Positions 8,444-17,067 of a stretch of 64,000 nucleotides of DNA are shown here, piece after piece. The stretch lies in NCBI GenBank assembly GCA_005405945.1, contig BJHW01000001.1:806001-870000 (forward strand), written 5' to 3'. The translations under genes and the position numbers were made by a program. Below the pieces are notes generated by a model, which was not told where the DNA came from, made no database searches, and saw only the letters and a list, made by a program, of their open reading frames with translations. Every line of letters begins with the position of its first letter. The stretch's first letter is position 1. This DNA is from Streptomyces violaceusniger (GTDB lineage: Bacteria; Actinomycetota; Actinomycetes; Streptomycetales; Streptomycetaceae).

Positions 8444-9136
8444 TCAGCGCCCTTCCCGCCGCTGCCGGTCCTGGGCCTGGGTGGCGATGACCGCGGCCTG
8501 GATACGACGTTCCACGCCGAGCTTGGCCAGCAGCCGGGAGATGTGGTTCTTCACCGTCTTCTCGGCCAGGTACAGCCGGTGGCCGATCTGGCGGTTGGTC
8601 AGCCCCTCGCCGATCAGAGCCAGGATCTCGCGCTCCCGTTGCGTCAGGCCGGGCAGAGCGTCGGGCTCCTCCTCCTGCCGCTGACCGCCGCGCAGCCGGG
8701 CCATCAGCCTGGTGGTGGCGCTCGGGTCGAGCAGGGACTGGCCGTCGGCCAGGGTGCGTACCGCGGACACCAGGTCCGAGCCCTGGATCCGCTTCAGGAC
8801 GTACCCGGAGGCGCCCGCCATGATCGAGTCCAGCAGGGCCTCCTCCTCGTCGAAGGAGGTCAGCATCAGGCAGGCGAGCTCGGGCATGCGCGAGCGCAAC
8901 TCCCGGCACACGGACACGCCGTCACCGTCGGGCAGGCGAACGTCGAGAACGGCCACCTGCGGTCGCAGCGCGGGGACACGGACCAGGGCCTGCTCCACCG
9001 TCCCGGCCTCACCGACCACGCTGATGTCCGGCTCGTCGTCGAGCAGGTCGCGCACACCGCGCCGTACCACCTCGTGGTCGTCCAGCAGGAAGACCCGGGT
9101 GGGGTTGCCGGGGCCCGGCCGCTCGCTGTCCGCCAT
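8444..9136 (-). CDS. NarL/FixJ-family response regulator (DevR/OsdR-like)
   Basis: 230 residues. Receiver domain: acidic pocket LLDDHE, phospho-acceptor in [11 protein letters not shown], Thr/Ser switch LMLTSF, Lys in YVLKRIQG. A linker leads to a LuxR-type HTH ([20 protein letters not shown], then [16 protein letters not shown]), which is close to the DevR/DosR C-terminus including the final ERRxQAAV. Start ATG 9136; a longer frame exists but has no better ribosome site. It would be phosphorylated by a GAF sensor such as the one at 1-567 and turn on the neighbouring hypoxia genes. The upstream box at 9234-9247 suggests autoregulation. All key residues are present. Confidence 0.88.
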   Translation of the reverse strand: MADSERPGPGNPTRVFLLDDHEVVRRGVRDLLDDEPDISVVGEAGTVEQALVRVPALRPQVAVLDVRLPDGDGVSVCRELRSRMPELACLMLTSFDEEEALLDSIMAGASGYVLKRIQGSDLVSAVRTLADGQSLLDPSATTRLMARLRGGQRQEEEPDALPGLTQREREILALIGEGLTNRQIGHRLYLAEKTVKNHISRLLAKLGVERRIQAAVIATQAQDRQRREGR

Positions 9137-9233
9137 GGATGACTCCCTGTAGGTTCCGCGTTCCGTCGACGCCCGATCGCGCGGGGATCGGGCACCGAAC
9201 CGAGATCTTTCTCGCATTCGGGCCGAAGTACCA

Positions 9234-9247
9234 GGGCCGGTCGGCCC
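9234..9247. promoter_or_regulatory. Best DevR/OsdR-like box, regulator promoter
   Basis: GGGCCGGTCGGCCC has inverted arms GGGCC/GGCCC around GGTC and lies 98 bases upstream of the regulator start, probably for autoregulation. It is used here as the reference for the other boxes. Confidence 0.55.
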
Positions 9248-9317
9248 CATTCCGCCTGCGCCGCCGCGCCGGCCGGAGTGCGCGGGCCGAAGTGACCGGT
9301 ACGGCCGCGGGCCGGCG

Positions 9318-9632
9318 TCAGTCCGTGGCCGGGAAGCGGCGCGGCGCCAGGAACAGCAGGACCAGGAACGGCAGCGCCGCCGCGCAGCCCGCGCCCAGGT
9401 ACACGGTGCGGACGGCGTCAGAGACGGCCCGCCGGGCCACCTCCGGCGCGGTCCCGGCGTGGAGCGCCCGGGTCACCGAATCGAGGTCGCCCATGCCCAC
9501 GAGCCGCGCCGCCAGCACCCCGTTGACGATCGCGCCGAAAGCCGATGCGCCGATGGTCTGGCCGGTCTGGCGGCAGAAGAGCACGGAGGCGGTGGCCGTA
9601 CCCCGCTCCGACCACCCCACCGTCGACTGGAC
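9318..9632 (-). pseudogene. C-terminal fragment of DHA2-type MFS exporter
   Basis: The frame reads TATASVLFCRQTGQTIGASA and GAIVNGVLAARL, then a last helix ([20 protein letters not shown]) and a short tail. This is the C-terminal fifth of an EmrB/QacA-type drug exporter. The 5' four fifths are absent. At about 9632 the sequence changes abruptly into a LysR-type gene on the other strand. Such exporters and LysR regulators are often divergent, so one deletion through their shared promoter explains both truncations. Confidence 0.75.
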
Positions 9633-10042
9633 GCGGCCGTTGCTGGTCCGGGACACGCGCACCGTGGTGCTGACCGTCGACGGTGAAGCCATGGTCGGCT
9701 TCGCCCGTTCCATCCTCGCCGCACACGCCCAGGCGGCGGACTACTTCACCGGCACAGGGGTGCGGGGCCGGTTGCGATTCGGAGTGACCGACGATCTCGC
9801 ATTGACCCAAGTGCCACGGATCCTGCGGGATTTCCGGTACCTCAACCCCGGTGTCACCTTTGGACCTCACCGTCTGCCAAGGGGTCCATCTGCAACGCAG
9901 AGTGGAATCCGGCCACGTCGACGTCGCCTTCGTCAAGACGAACGCCGGAGACGGGCGAGGCCGGCTGGTGCGCCGGGACCGGCTGGTCTGGGCAGCCGCC
10001 GAGGTCCCGCATAATTGGCGATCTCCGATGAGGGGTCATTGA
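9633..10042 (+). pseudogene. LysR-family regulator, internal fragment with frameshift
   Basis: From about 9640 the frame reads LLVRDTRTVVLTVDGEAM, then FARSILAAHAQAADYFTGTG and VRGRLRFGVTDDLALTQVP. This is the linker and the first part of the ligand domain of a LysR protein. At about 9866 the frame slips (extra base in TTTGG), and the ligand domain continues (DLTVCQGVHLQRRVESGHVD, then VAFVKT) to about 10005. The helix-turn-helix and the C-terminal half are missing. It is the regulator partner of the exporter scrap at 9318. Confidence 0.75.
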
Positions 10043-10172
10043 TGCGTGCCGGTCATTTATTTATCCTCCCGCTCGACGAAGGAATCACTTCACGGTAGAT
10101 GCGGCGGAGCCTACGGTGTGGGCGCACTCCGTTTCCCGGAATGTACCCGCGTGCTTTACCGGAGGTAAACTG

Positions 10173-11309
10173 ATGCGCTCATCCCGTTGTCCGGCCGACG
10201 CGACGTGGCCTTTAGGGACCAGATCCCGCGCCGTAATGTTGCTGATCACTCTGGCCACCACCATCGCCCTGGCCCTGCTGACCGGCTCTGCACCGCCGAC
10301 GGCCGCTGCCGTGCCGTTGTCCCAAGGCGAGACCGCGCATGCGGTCGAGCTGCTGTCGCAGGGCAAACCCGCGACCGCCTCGTCCACCGAGAACACGTCC
10401 ACTCCCCCGTCCGCGGCGATGGACGGCAACACCGGCGTCTACGGCACACAGCGCGGCACTCCCCATGGCTACTCGCTGTGGGAGTTCCAGGTACACGGAT
10501 CCGCTGGCGGCACGTCCCCCGGAGCCGGGATACCGGACCCGACAACCGCTTCGCTGGAGGCCACGAACGGGCCGCTGGCCACCGCTGCCTACACCGTTCC
10601 CAACCCGAGCGGATACGGGTCCGGCACCATCACCTACCCGACGGCCACGGGCTCGTATCCGGGCGTCGTGCTGATGCCGGGCTACCAGGGCACCCAGCAG
10701 AACCTGCAATGGCTCGCACCCCGCCTCGCCTCCTGGGGCTTCGTCGTGATCAACGTCGGCACCAATACGCTGACCGACGATCCCGAATCGCGCGGCCGCC
10801 AGATCAGCGCTGCCGGCACCCAACTGCTCGCGCTCGGCAACACCACCGGCAACCCGGTCTCCGGCAAGCTCAACGGCACACTCGGCGCGGCCGGTCACTC
10901 GATGGGCGGCGGCGGTGTCATGGCGGCCCTCCGCGACGACTCCCGCTTCAAAGCGGGCGTGCCCACGGCCCCGTTCCACACGAGCCCGAACTTCTCCGGT
11001 GTAACCGAGCCCACCTTCTTCCTCACCTGTCAAAGCGATGTCGCCGCTCCCGGCAACAGGTACGCGCTGCCCTGGTACAACTCCATGACCCAGGCCGAGA
11101 AGCTCTACATCGAGGTTCCCGGCGACCACCTCTGCCCGATGACCGGGTCCGGCAACAAGGCCAAGCAGGGCAAGTGGATCGTGTCGTTCCTCAGCCGCTG
11201 GCTGCGCGCCGACACCCGCTTCAGCCCCTTCCTGTGCGACGCCGTGCGCGACGCCGACAAGAACAACACCTCCCTGGTAACGCGCTGGATGGACACCTGC
11301 CCGTTCTGA
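10173..11309 (+). CDS. Secreted polyester hydrolase (cutinase/PETase-like) with remnant CBM32
   Basis: 378 residues. ATG 10173 follows a GGAGG site. A basic, then hydrophobic N-terminus (about residues 20-45) ends in a signal-peptidase-like site (TAAAVP). Residues 55-100 are the two ends of an F5/8-type C (CBM32) domain: SQGKPATASSTENTST at one side and VYGTQRGTPHGYSLWEFQV at the other, with about 80 residues of the middle missing in frame. Then comes an alpha/beta hydrolase of the type II cutinase family: oxyanion turn MPGYQGTQ, nucleophile AGHSMGGGG, Asp in LTCQSDVAAP, His in PGDHLCPM, and C-terminal cysteines (FLCDA, DTCPF). It probably cleaves polyester or triglyceride bonds outside the cell. 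The enzyme domain looks complete. Confidence 0.85.
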   Translation: MRSSRCPADATWPLGTRSRAVMLLITLATTIALALLTGSAPPTAAAVPLSQGETAHAVELLSQGKPATASSTENTSTPPSAAMDGNTGVYGTQRGTPHGYSLWEFQVHGSAGGTSPGAGIPDPTTASLEATNGPLATAAYTVPNPSGYGSGTITYPTATGSYPGVVLMPGYQGTQQNLQWLAPRLASWGFVVINVGTNTLTDDPESRGRQISAAGTQLLALGNTTGNPVSGKLNGTLGAAGHSMGGGGVMAALRDDSRFKAGVPTAPFHTSPNFSGVTEPTFFLTCQSDVAAPGNRYALPWYNSMTQAEKLYIEVPGDHLCPMTGSGNKAKQGKWIVSFLSRWLRADTRFSPFLCDAVRDADKNNTSLVTRWMDTCPF

Positions 11310-11321
11310 ACCGGGTCACTG

Positions 11322-11354
11322 GGAGCGCTCCGCGGCCCGCCGCCGGAGCGCTCC
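11322..11354. terminator. Hairpin downstream of the polyester hydrolase gene
   Basis: Perfect 11-bp arms GGAGCGCTCCG (11322-11332) and CGGAGCGCTCC (11344-11354) start 13 bases after the stop codon. No T-run follows, which is common for actinomycete terminators. Confidence 0.7.
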
Positions 11355-11408
11355 GTCGATGCCCACTACTTCCTCGGCTGCGGACTCCGGAGCGCCCCCG
11401 GGACGACG

Positions 11409-12345
11409 TCATGCGCACCCCTGTCGTGTGGCCCCGTACGGATAGGGGCGCAGGGTCCGTGTCAGGGCCGTGCCCTGTGTTGGATCGTCGTTGACGTACT
11501 TGGTCGCGGTGATCTCCGTCGGCGCGATGTCCTGTTCGACCCAGCGCACGACCGGCCCGAGTGCGTCGAACACGTTCGGCCCCGGGCCTCCGCCGCAGTG
11601 GGTCATGCCAGGCACCGTGAACAGCCGGGCGAACCGCTGCGTCTGCCGGACCGAGTCGGCGCTCCCGGCCGGGCCGGTGGAGGTGGCCCGGATCACCTGT
11701 CGGTAGTAGTTGATGGTGTCGTAGGCCGAGACGACCGGGTCGGCCCAGCCCGTGTACATCAGCAGTTTTCCGCCGCCGCGCCGGAAGGGACGCAGATCCG
11801 GATCTGTCGCGTCGATGATCGAGCCGAGCTTGGCTCGCGCGAACCGCAGGTCGCGGTGGTAGTCGAAGTTCCACCACCAGTTCCGGTCGCCGAACACCCA
11901 GTACCGCCAGAAATTGGCCCGCGCGGGTTCGGTGGTGCCCCAGTACTTGCTCCAACCCGACAGCACGCCACCCGAGGCATCCACCACCGGCGCCTCGCTG
12001 CCGACAGGCCAGCCCGGGTAGACCTGCCGTCCGGTTCGCGGGTCACGTGCCCCGGCGTACATCTTCCGTGCCGCCCGCACCTGTGTATCCGTCAGACAGG
12101 ACGGTCTGTCGTCCATGGCACAGCGCAGGCGCCCCGGGTCGAACGAGCACCGCGTCGGATCGGTGAGGAAGCCATCGGTGGCGCTCCCGCCGTCATGGCC
12201 GCGGCACTGCCGCACCGCGGCTGCGGTGAGCAGGCGGAGCTTCGAGGCGGGAATGACGGGACGGCTGTCATCGCCCGCCTCATGGTTGTTCAGGTACTGC
12301 CAGAGGAATCCGGCATTGAGGCTGATCCGGTTGTTGCCAGGACTG
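11409..12345 (-). pseudogene. Tannase/feruloyl-esterase family protein, C-terminal two thirds
   Basis: The fragment begins near 12345 (SLNAGFLWQYLNN) and reads family features: AVRQCRGHDGG, TDPTRCSFDPGRLRC, LTDTQVRAARKMYAGARDPR, YPGWPVGSE, the lid end, LLMYTGWADPVVSAYDTINY, and VPGMTHCGGGPGPN with the catalytic His. The Asp and His of the triad are therefore present, but the nucleophile region (CSxGGR-type) and signal peptide are absent. Upstream the sequence switches straight into the GAF sensor at 12280-13356. It would have hydrolysed phenolic esters outside the cell. Confidence 0.82.
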
Positions 12346-13356
12346 TCCGCCCTTGCCGCGGGCGAGCAGCAGGACGCCGCGGACCGCCTCGCCGGCACCC
12401 ATGGGCACCGCCACCGCAGGCCCGAGCCCGGCCCACAGCCCCGCCTCCTCCTCGCCGACGCGCGGATCGTGCGCGAGGTCGGCACTGACGAGAGGTCGGG
12501 GGCTGGTGAGGGCGGCCCCGAGGAACCCGTCCCGCTCCGGAGGCCACAGGCCCGTATGCGCCTGCGCGCCCTGACCCACGGCCACGGCAGTCCGCAGCCC
12601 GCCCGTGCCCTCGGCCGGTACGACGATGACGCCCAGCACGGCGGACACGTTCTGGCGGGCGTGCTCCGCAACGAGCTCCAGCACCTCGGCCCGCGGCCGC
12701 CCTGAAAGCAGGCTGGTCGTGACATCTCCGGCAGCGGCCAGCCACGCCTCCCGGCGCTGCCCCTCCTCGTACAGCCGGGCGTTCTCGATCGCGACCCCCG
12801 CCGCGACGGCGAGCGTGGAGACGACCGCTTCGTCCTCCGCGTCGAACTCCTTCGCCGACCGCTTGTTGGTCAGATACAGGTTGCCGAAGACCTCGTCGCG
12901 CACCCGAACCGGCACCCCGAGGAACGAATGCATCGGCGGATGGTGCTCGGGAAAGCCGTAGAAGCCCGGATGCTCGGAGATCTCCGCCAGCCGCACCGGC
13001 TCCGGCTTCCGGATCAACAGGCCCAGGAGGCCATGCCCCTGTGGCAGCGGGCCGATCCGCTCCCGCACCTCGTCGCCGATCCCGACCGGTACGAACTGCG
13101 CCAGCTTCCGGTCCTCGCCGATCACGCCGAGGGCCCCGTACTCGGCGTCCACCAGTACGATCGCCGACTCGACGATGTGCCGCAGCACCTGCTGCAGCTC
13201 CAGCCCCCGGCCGACATCCACCACCGCCTGCAGCAGGGAGTGCACCCGGTCGCGGGCCCCGCGGATCGTGTCGACACGCAGCTGCAACTCGTCCACCAGC
13301 TCGTCCATGCGCAGCCGCGGGAGCGGCTCGCCCCCCTGTGTGCTGTCCGTACCCAC
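12280..13356 (-). pseudogene. GAF-GAF sensor (DevS/OsdK-like) truncated before kinase
   Basis: GTG 13356 follows a GGAGGG site. An N-terminal coiled helix (MDELVDELQLRVDTIRGARD) leads to a first GAF domain (VDAEYGALGVIGEDRKLAQF, then FGNLYLTNKRSAKEFDAEDE), and a second GAF domain begins at about residue 205 (GDVTTSLLSGRPRAEVLELV). In the second GAF domain, after VRGVLLLARGKG (about 12340), the reading enters the tannase gene's other strand frame and stops at 12280. The dimerisation/phospho-acceptor helix and ATPase domain are missing, so it can sense but not phosphorylate. It is a paralogue of the sensor at 1-567. Confidence 0.8.
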
Positions 13357-14046
13357 GACACCCTCCGCCTTGCGCCTGGCTCGACGGTTTCAACCGTGTC
13401 TGTCCCCACCGTAGAACTGCCTGGCCCACCAGACCAGACACAGACAGCCGAGCTGCTTGGCCAACGCAGGAGAGGGGCTGTTGTGCCCGGCCGACGTCCC
13501 CCCTCCTCGCCGCCGGCCGGGCACCGGATTCCCCGCCCGCCACACGGGAGGATCGCGGGCGGGGATGGTTCAGCCGGTCTCAACCAGACGTCGCCTGTCG
13601 TGCGACGGCAGGAAGCGGTAGGGAGATCTGTCTCATCGGTGGCCTCCACGCTGGCGTCTTGATCGGCGGGGGCGGGCCGCGGGAGACCGGGCCAGTTCAA
13701 CACCTCCGCGGCCACACTCGTACTGCGTCGGCCGGGGTCCGGGGCACTGCCAAAGAGCTTACGGCGGTGTCGCTCGTCCGGGTGAGAGTCGGTTTTCCCC
13801 GGGAGGCGGGCTCTTCGGCCCATTGACATGCGCATACATCGAAGTGCCGAGACATGAGCGTCAAGAAAATACGTTGAAAACCGTCTGATTACGGGATTCG
13901 CATTCGAAGAATCGTCCCTCCTGCAGGCGACCGGCCCAGCCGTAGGCTGGCCGCCTGCTGTCACCCCAGTCCCCGGTGGCTCGTACCGTCATCGCCACCC
14001 TCCGGGGGAGTATTTCGGAGGGCCCGGCTCTTCTGGCGGAGCCGCC
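13357..14046. other. Non-coding stretch with one strong hairpin
   Basis: No protein-like frame was found on either strand. The base composition falls at 13830-13920, unlike the neighbouring genes. A hairpin lies at 13531-13564. Confidence 0.5.
13531..13564. terminator. GC-rich hairpin
   Basis: Perfect 10-bp arms CCCCGCCCGC (13531-13540) and GCGGGCGGGG (13555-13564) with a 14-base loop. It lies in a gene-poor stretch and could end a transcript coming from either side. Confidence 0.5.
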
Positions 14047-14262
14047 ATGCAGCAGAGGACCGCATGGCCCGTCGGGCACATCCAGGTTCACAAGGTCCAC
14101 GCCAAGCAGCGGGTCACAGAGCGGGGCGGGCGACTGCTGCTGGTCTGTCCGCACCCACTGATTCTGAAGATCCTGCACCTCGCGGGCCTGAGCAGCCGCC
14201 TCGCCGCCGTGCCGACGCTGGAGGAGGTCCTCACGCCCGACGTCCAGGAAACCGCGGGCTGA
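14047..14262 (+). pseudogene. STAS-domain anti-sigma factor antagonist, C-terminal remnant
   Basis: The open frame ends with ERGGRLLLVCPHPLILKILH, then LAGLSSRLAAVPTLEEVL. This is the last strand-helix pair of a STAS domain, the fold of SpoIIAA/RsbV-type antagonists. The conserved phospho-serine segment (DSTG-type) lies in the missing N-terminal half. The first 20 or so codons do not look like the family and are probably joined sequence. Only about 60 residues of a normal 110 remain. Confidence 0.65.
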
Positions 14263-14299
14263 ACCCGGCACGCCTGGGAAACGCAGGCGCGCGCGGGCA

Positions 14300-14587
14300 T
14301 CACGCCGGCATCAGGCCCTCGTCGGCCAGCTGTTCTTGTATCTGGCGCATGTGGCGTCGGCACGTGCCTTCGTCGGGCAGGATGGGGTCCAACGGTGCAG
14401 GGACGTCGTCCAGCAGCGGGGCGCCCATATCTCGCACGGCGTCCAGCAATGCATGGAACCCAGCCGCGCACTCCTCGTCGTCCCCGGATGCGGCTGCCGT
14501 CCGCAGCACGGCATCCAGCTCACCCAGCCTGGCCAGGTGAACGTCGGCGATCTCGTACTGACCCTCGCCAAGAATCCGCAGGATCAC
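14300..14587 (-). CDS. pspAA: PspA-associated protein PspAA
   Basis: 95 residues: ILRILGEGQYEIADVHLARL, GELDAVL, an acidic middle, and a C-terminus ending LADEGLMPA. This matches PspAA, the small actinobacterial protein usually encoded beside pspA and acting in the membrane (phage-shock) stress response. GTG 14587 is chosen as the start because AGGAGG is placed seven bases upstream and the family begins with (M)ILRIxGEGQ. Here pspA is absent: the next gene upstream on this strand is ftsH, another membrane-quality protease. Either the partner pspA is elsewhere or the locus has been cut. Confidence 0.82.
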   Translation of the reverse strand: MILRILGEGQYEIADVHLARLGELDAVLRTAAASGDDEECAAGFHALLDAVRDMGAPLLDDVPAPLDPILPDEGTCRRHMRQIQEQLADEGLMPA

Positions 14588-14801
14588 GACGGTGCCTCCT
14601 CGTCCGGCTTCCGACCGGCTCCACATGGCACGGAGTAGTGCCTCAGCTCCACCCTCCCCCGCTGTCGCCGGGTCCGCATGGGTCTCAAAGACCTTGGCCA
14701 GGGCCCGAACGGCCCTCATCCTTGGTCAGGTCGGGCGCCCGGGCCTGAGCGCGAGGCGCCGTCCGAGCCGCCCCACGGCTCCTGACGGATGCGGGCGCGG
14801 G

Positions 14802-16841
14802 TCAGGGTTCGGCCTTGGGAGGCACCCCCGGCCGGTCCTGGCCGGGGACGGGAGCAGGCGTCGCGGGCATGTGGCCGGTTCGGTATGGAGCAGGTTCCTT
14901 GGTCACGGAGACGCGGCGCGGAGCGATGGTCTCGCCGACGGGGTGCGCGCCGGGGAGCTGCGTACCCAGCAGGCTGTACACCACGGTGCCATCGACGGTC
15001 TCTTGCCTGAGCAGCAGCGAGGCCAGTTCGCCCAGCTCGGTGCGGTGCTGCGTGAGCAGGTCGGTGGCGCGCTGTTCGGCCTCGCGCAGCAGCCGGGCGA
15101 CCTCCGCGTCGATGGCGGCCTGGGTGGCCTCGGCGAAGGGGCGACTGCTCATCGGGGTCCCTCCACCGCCCAGGAACACCGAGCCGCCCTGCGGGTAACC
15201 CACCGGCCCGAGCGCCGGGGACAGACCGAACTCGCGGACCATCTTGGTCGCCAGCTCGGTCGCCCCGGCCAGGTCGTTGGCCGCGCCCGTGGAGCCCTGG
15301 CCGAGGACGACCAGCTCAGCGGCGCGACCGCCGAGCCGCACGGCCAGTGTCTGGCTGAGGTAGTCCTCGCCGTACAAGTGACGCTCGACAAGCGGGAGTT
15401 GCTCGGTGACGCCGAGGGCCTGACCAGCAGGCAGGATGGTGACCTTGGCCACCGGGTCCGCGCTCGGGGACAGCGCGGCGACCAGCGCATGCCCAGCCTC
15501 GTGCACGGCCACGGCCTCCTTCTCCGCAGGCAGCAGCACGTTGGAACCCTCTCGGCGGCCGAGCAGAATCCGGTCGCGGGCCGCATCGAAGTCGCCCGCG
15601 GACAGGACCTCGCGGTCCTCCCGTACGGCGACGATGGCGGCCTCGTTGGCCAGATTGGCCAGGTCCGCGCCGGAGAACCCGGGCGTGCCGCGCGCCACCT
15701 TCTCCAGATCTACGTCCTTGCCCAGTTGCTTGTCCTGGCAGTGCACGGCCAGGATCGCGGCGCGCTCGGCGAGGGTGGGCAGCGGGATGGTGACCTGGCG
15801 GTCGAAGCGACCGGGGCGCAGCAGCGCCGGGTCCAGCACCTCGGGCCGGTTGGTGGCAGCCAGCACCACGATGCCCTCGGCCGCCTCGAACCCGTCCATC
15901 TCGGCCAGGAGTTGATTGAGCGTCTGCTCACGCTCGTCGTTCGAGACGACCGCCCCCGCCGCCCCTCGGCGGCCGCCGAGCGCGTCGATCTCGTCGACGA
16001 ACACGATGACCGGCGCCCGTTTGCGCGCCTCGGCAAACAGATCCCGTACCCGGGCGGCACCCACACCGACGAACATCTCCACGAAGCTGGAGCCGACCAC
16101 CGACAGGAACGGCACCTCCGCCTCCCCTGCGACCGCGCGGGCCACGAGAGTCTTGCCGGTGCCCGGCGGGCCGACCATCAGCACCCCGCGCGGGGCCATC
16201 GCCCCGGCCCGACGGTAGCGTTCCGGCCGCCGCAGGAAGTCGACGACCTCGGCGATCTCGGACTTGACGCCCTCGTACCCGGCGACGTCGGCGAACGTGG
16301 TCTCGGGCCGCTCCGCGTCGAACACCTTGACCCGGGATTTACCGACCCCGCCCAGGGCCCCTGTCATCTGCGCGGCCCCGCCCTTGGACAGACGCCGCCA
16401 GAACCAGACGATCAGAACGATCGGCCCCAGCAGGATGACCCAGGTCAGGATCTGGGAGCCGAACGACGTAGAGGTGGACGGCTGGGACGCCGTGACCTGG
16501 ACGTGCTTCGTCTCCAGGCGGCCGAGCAATTGGTCGCCGGCGAGCTGGACGGGGACGACGGTGGTGAAGCGGCGCCCGCCGGTGAGCGTTCCGTTCGTCT
16601 CCCCGTCGGTCTTGATGGTGACGGCCTTGACTCTCCCGGCGTCGACGTCGGTGAGGAACGTCGAATACGTCAGGTTCACCCTCTGCGTCTGGGCCGACTG
16701 GATTTCCGGCAGCACCGTCCACAGACCGATGGCAAGCAAGATGGCGAGCGGCCACAGCCAGTGCCGCCACGCGGGCGGGGGCGGTGGCACGGTCGGCGTC
16801 GGCCGGTCCCCGGGAGGCGGCGGCTGGGCCTGCTTGGTCAT
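14802..16841 (-). CDS. ftsH: ATP-dependent zinc metalloprotease FtsH
   Basis: 679 residues. A proline-rich cytosolic N-terminus precedes TM1 (about 28-45), an extracytoplasmic FtsH domain, and TM2 (about 132-148, ILTWVILLGPIVLIVWFW). The AAA domain has Walker A GPPGTGKT, Walker B VIVFVDEIDA, and second-region arginines (ATNRPEVLDPALLRPGRFDR). The protease has HEAGH zinc ligands and the downstream Asp (GAANDLAGAT). All catalytic residues are present. FtsH forms membrane hexamers that degrade damaged membrane and regulatory proteins. The acidic C-terminal tail found in the main FtsH of Streptomyces is replaced by a Pro-rich end, so this is probably the accessory copy. It appears intact. Confidence 0.95.
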   Translation of the reverse strand: MTKQAQPPPPGDRPTPTVPPPPPAWRHWLWPLAILLAIGLWTVLPEIQSAQTQRVNLTYSTFLTDVDAGRVKAVTIKTDGETNGTLTGGRRFTTVVPVQLAGDQLLGRLETKHVQVTASQPSTSTSFGSQILTWVILLGPIVLIVWFWRRLSKGGAAQMTGALGGVGKSRVKVFDAERPETTFADVAGYEGVKSEIAEVVDFLRRPERYRRAGAMAPRGVLMVGPPGTGKTLVARAVAGEAEVPFLSVVGSSFVEMFVGVGAARVRDLFAEARKRAPVIVFVDEIDALGGRRGAAGAVVSNDEREQTLNQLLAEMDGFEAAEGIVVLAATNRPEVLDPALLRPGRFDRQVTIPLPTLAERAAILAVHCQDKQLGKDVDLEKVARGTPGFSGADLANLANEAAIVAVREDREVLSAGDFDAARDRILLGRREGSNVLLPAEKEAVAVHEAGHALVAALSPSADPVAKVTILPAGQALGVTEQLPLVERHLYGEDYLSQTLAVRLGGRAAELVVLGQGSTGAANDLAGATELATKMVREFGLSPALGPVGYPQGGSVFLGGGGTPMSSRPFAEATQAAIDAEVARLLREAEQRATDLLTQHRTELGELASLLLRQETVDGTVVYSLLGTQLPGAHPVGETIAPRRVSVTKEPAPYRTGHMPATPAPVPGQDRPGVPPKAEP

Positions 16842-16869
16842 GACGTCCTCCGTGCAGTCTCCAGCGTGC

Positions 16870-17067
16870 CTAGCCGGTCGAGGCGGTGTAACGAACCGGA
16901 TCGACGTTGAACGCGGACGCGCAGCGGGCGGGGCAGAAGTGGTAGAGCGTCCCGCCCACCTCGCGGTGCGTTGTGGCGCCGTACTTGCTGATCTGCAGGC
17001 CGCACACCGGGTCCATGACCATCTCCGCGCTGCTGTGCCGGTGATGGTTGTGACGGCGGATACTCAC
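16870..17067 (-). CDS. YHS-domain protein
   Basis: 65 residues. A His-rich start (RRHNHHRHSS) is followed by the YHS core VMDPVCGLQISKYGATTHRE, with YHFCPARCASAFNVDPVRY. The Cys in DPVCG and the C-x3-C pair (FCPARCA) are the usual metal-binding residues; YHS domains occur alone or in heavy-metal (Cu, Ag, Hg) P-type ATPases and monooxygenases. GTG 17067 is chosen because GGAGGTCGAG precedes it. It lies 28 bases upstream of ftsH on the same strand and probably belongs to one transcript. No metal ATPase is present, so the metal partner is not known. Confidence 0.8.
   Translation of the reverse strand: MSIRRHNHHRHSSAEMVMDPVCGLQISKYGATTHREVGGTLYHFCPARCASAFNVDPVRYTASTG

Noticed and set aside
14592..16910. 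Plus-strand frame of 772 codons opposite ftsH
   Set aside because: Shadow frame. FtsH on the other strand has all catalytic motifs.
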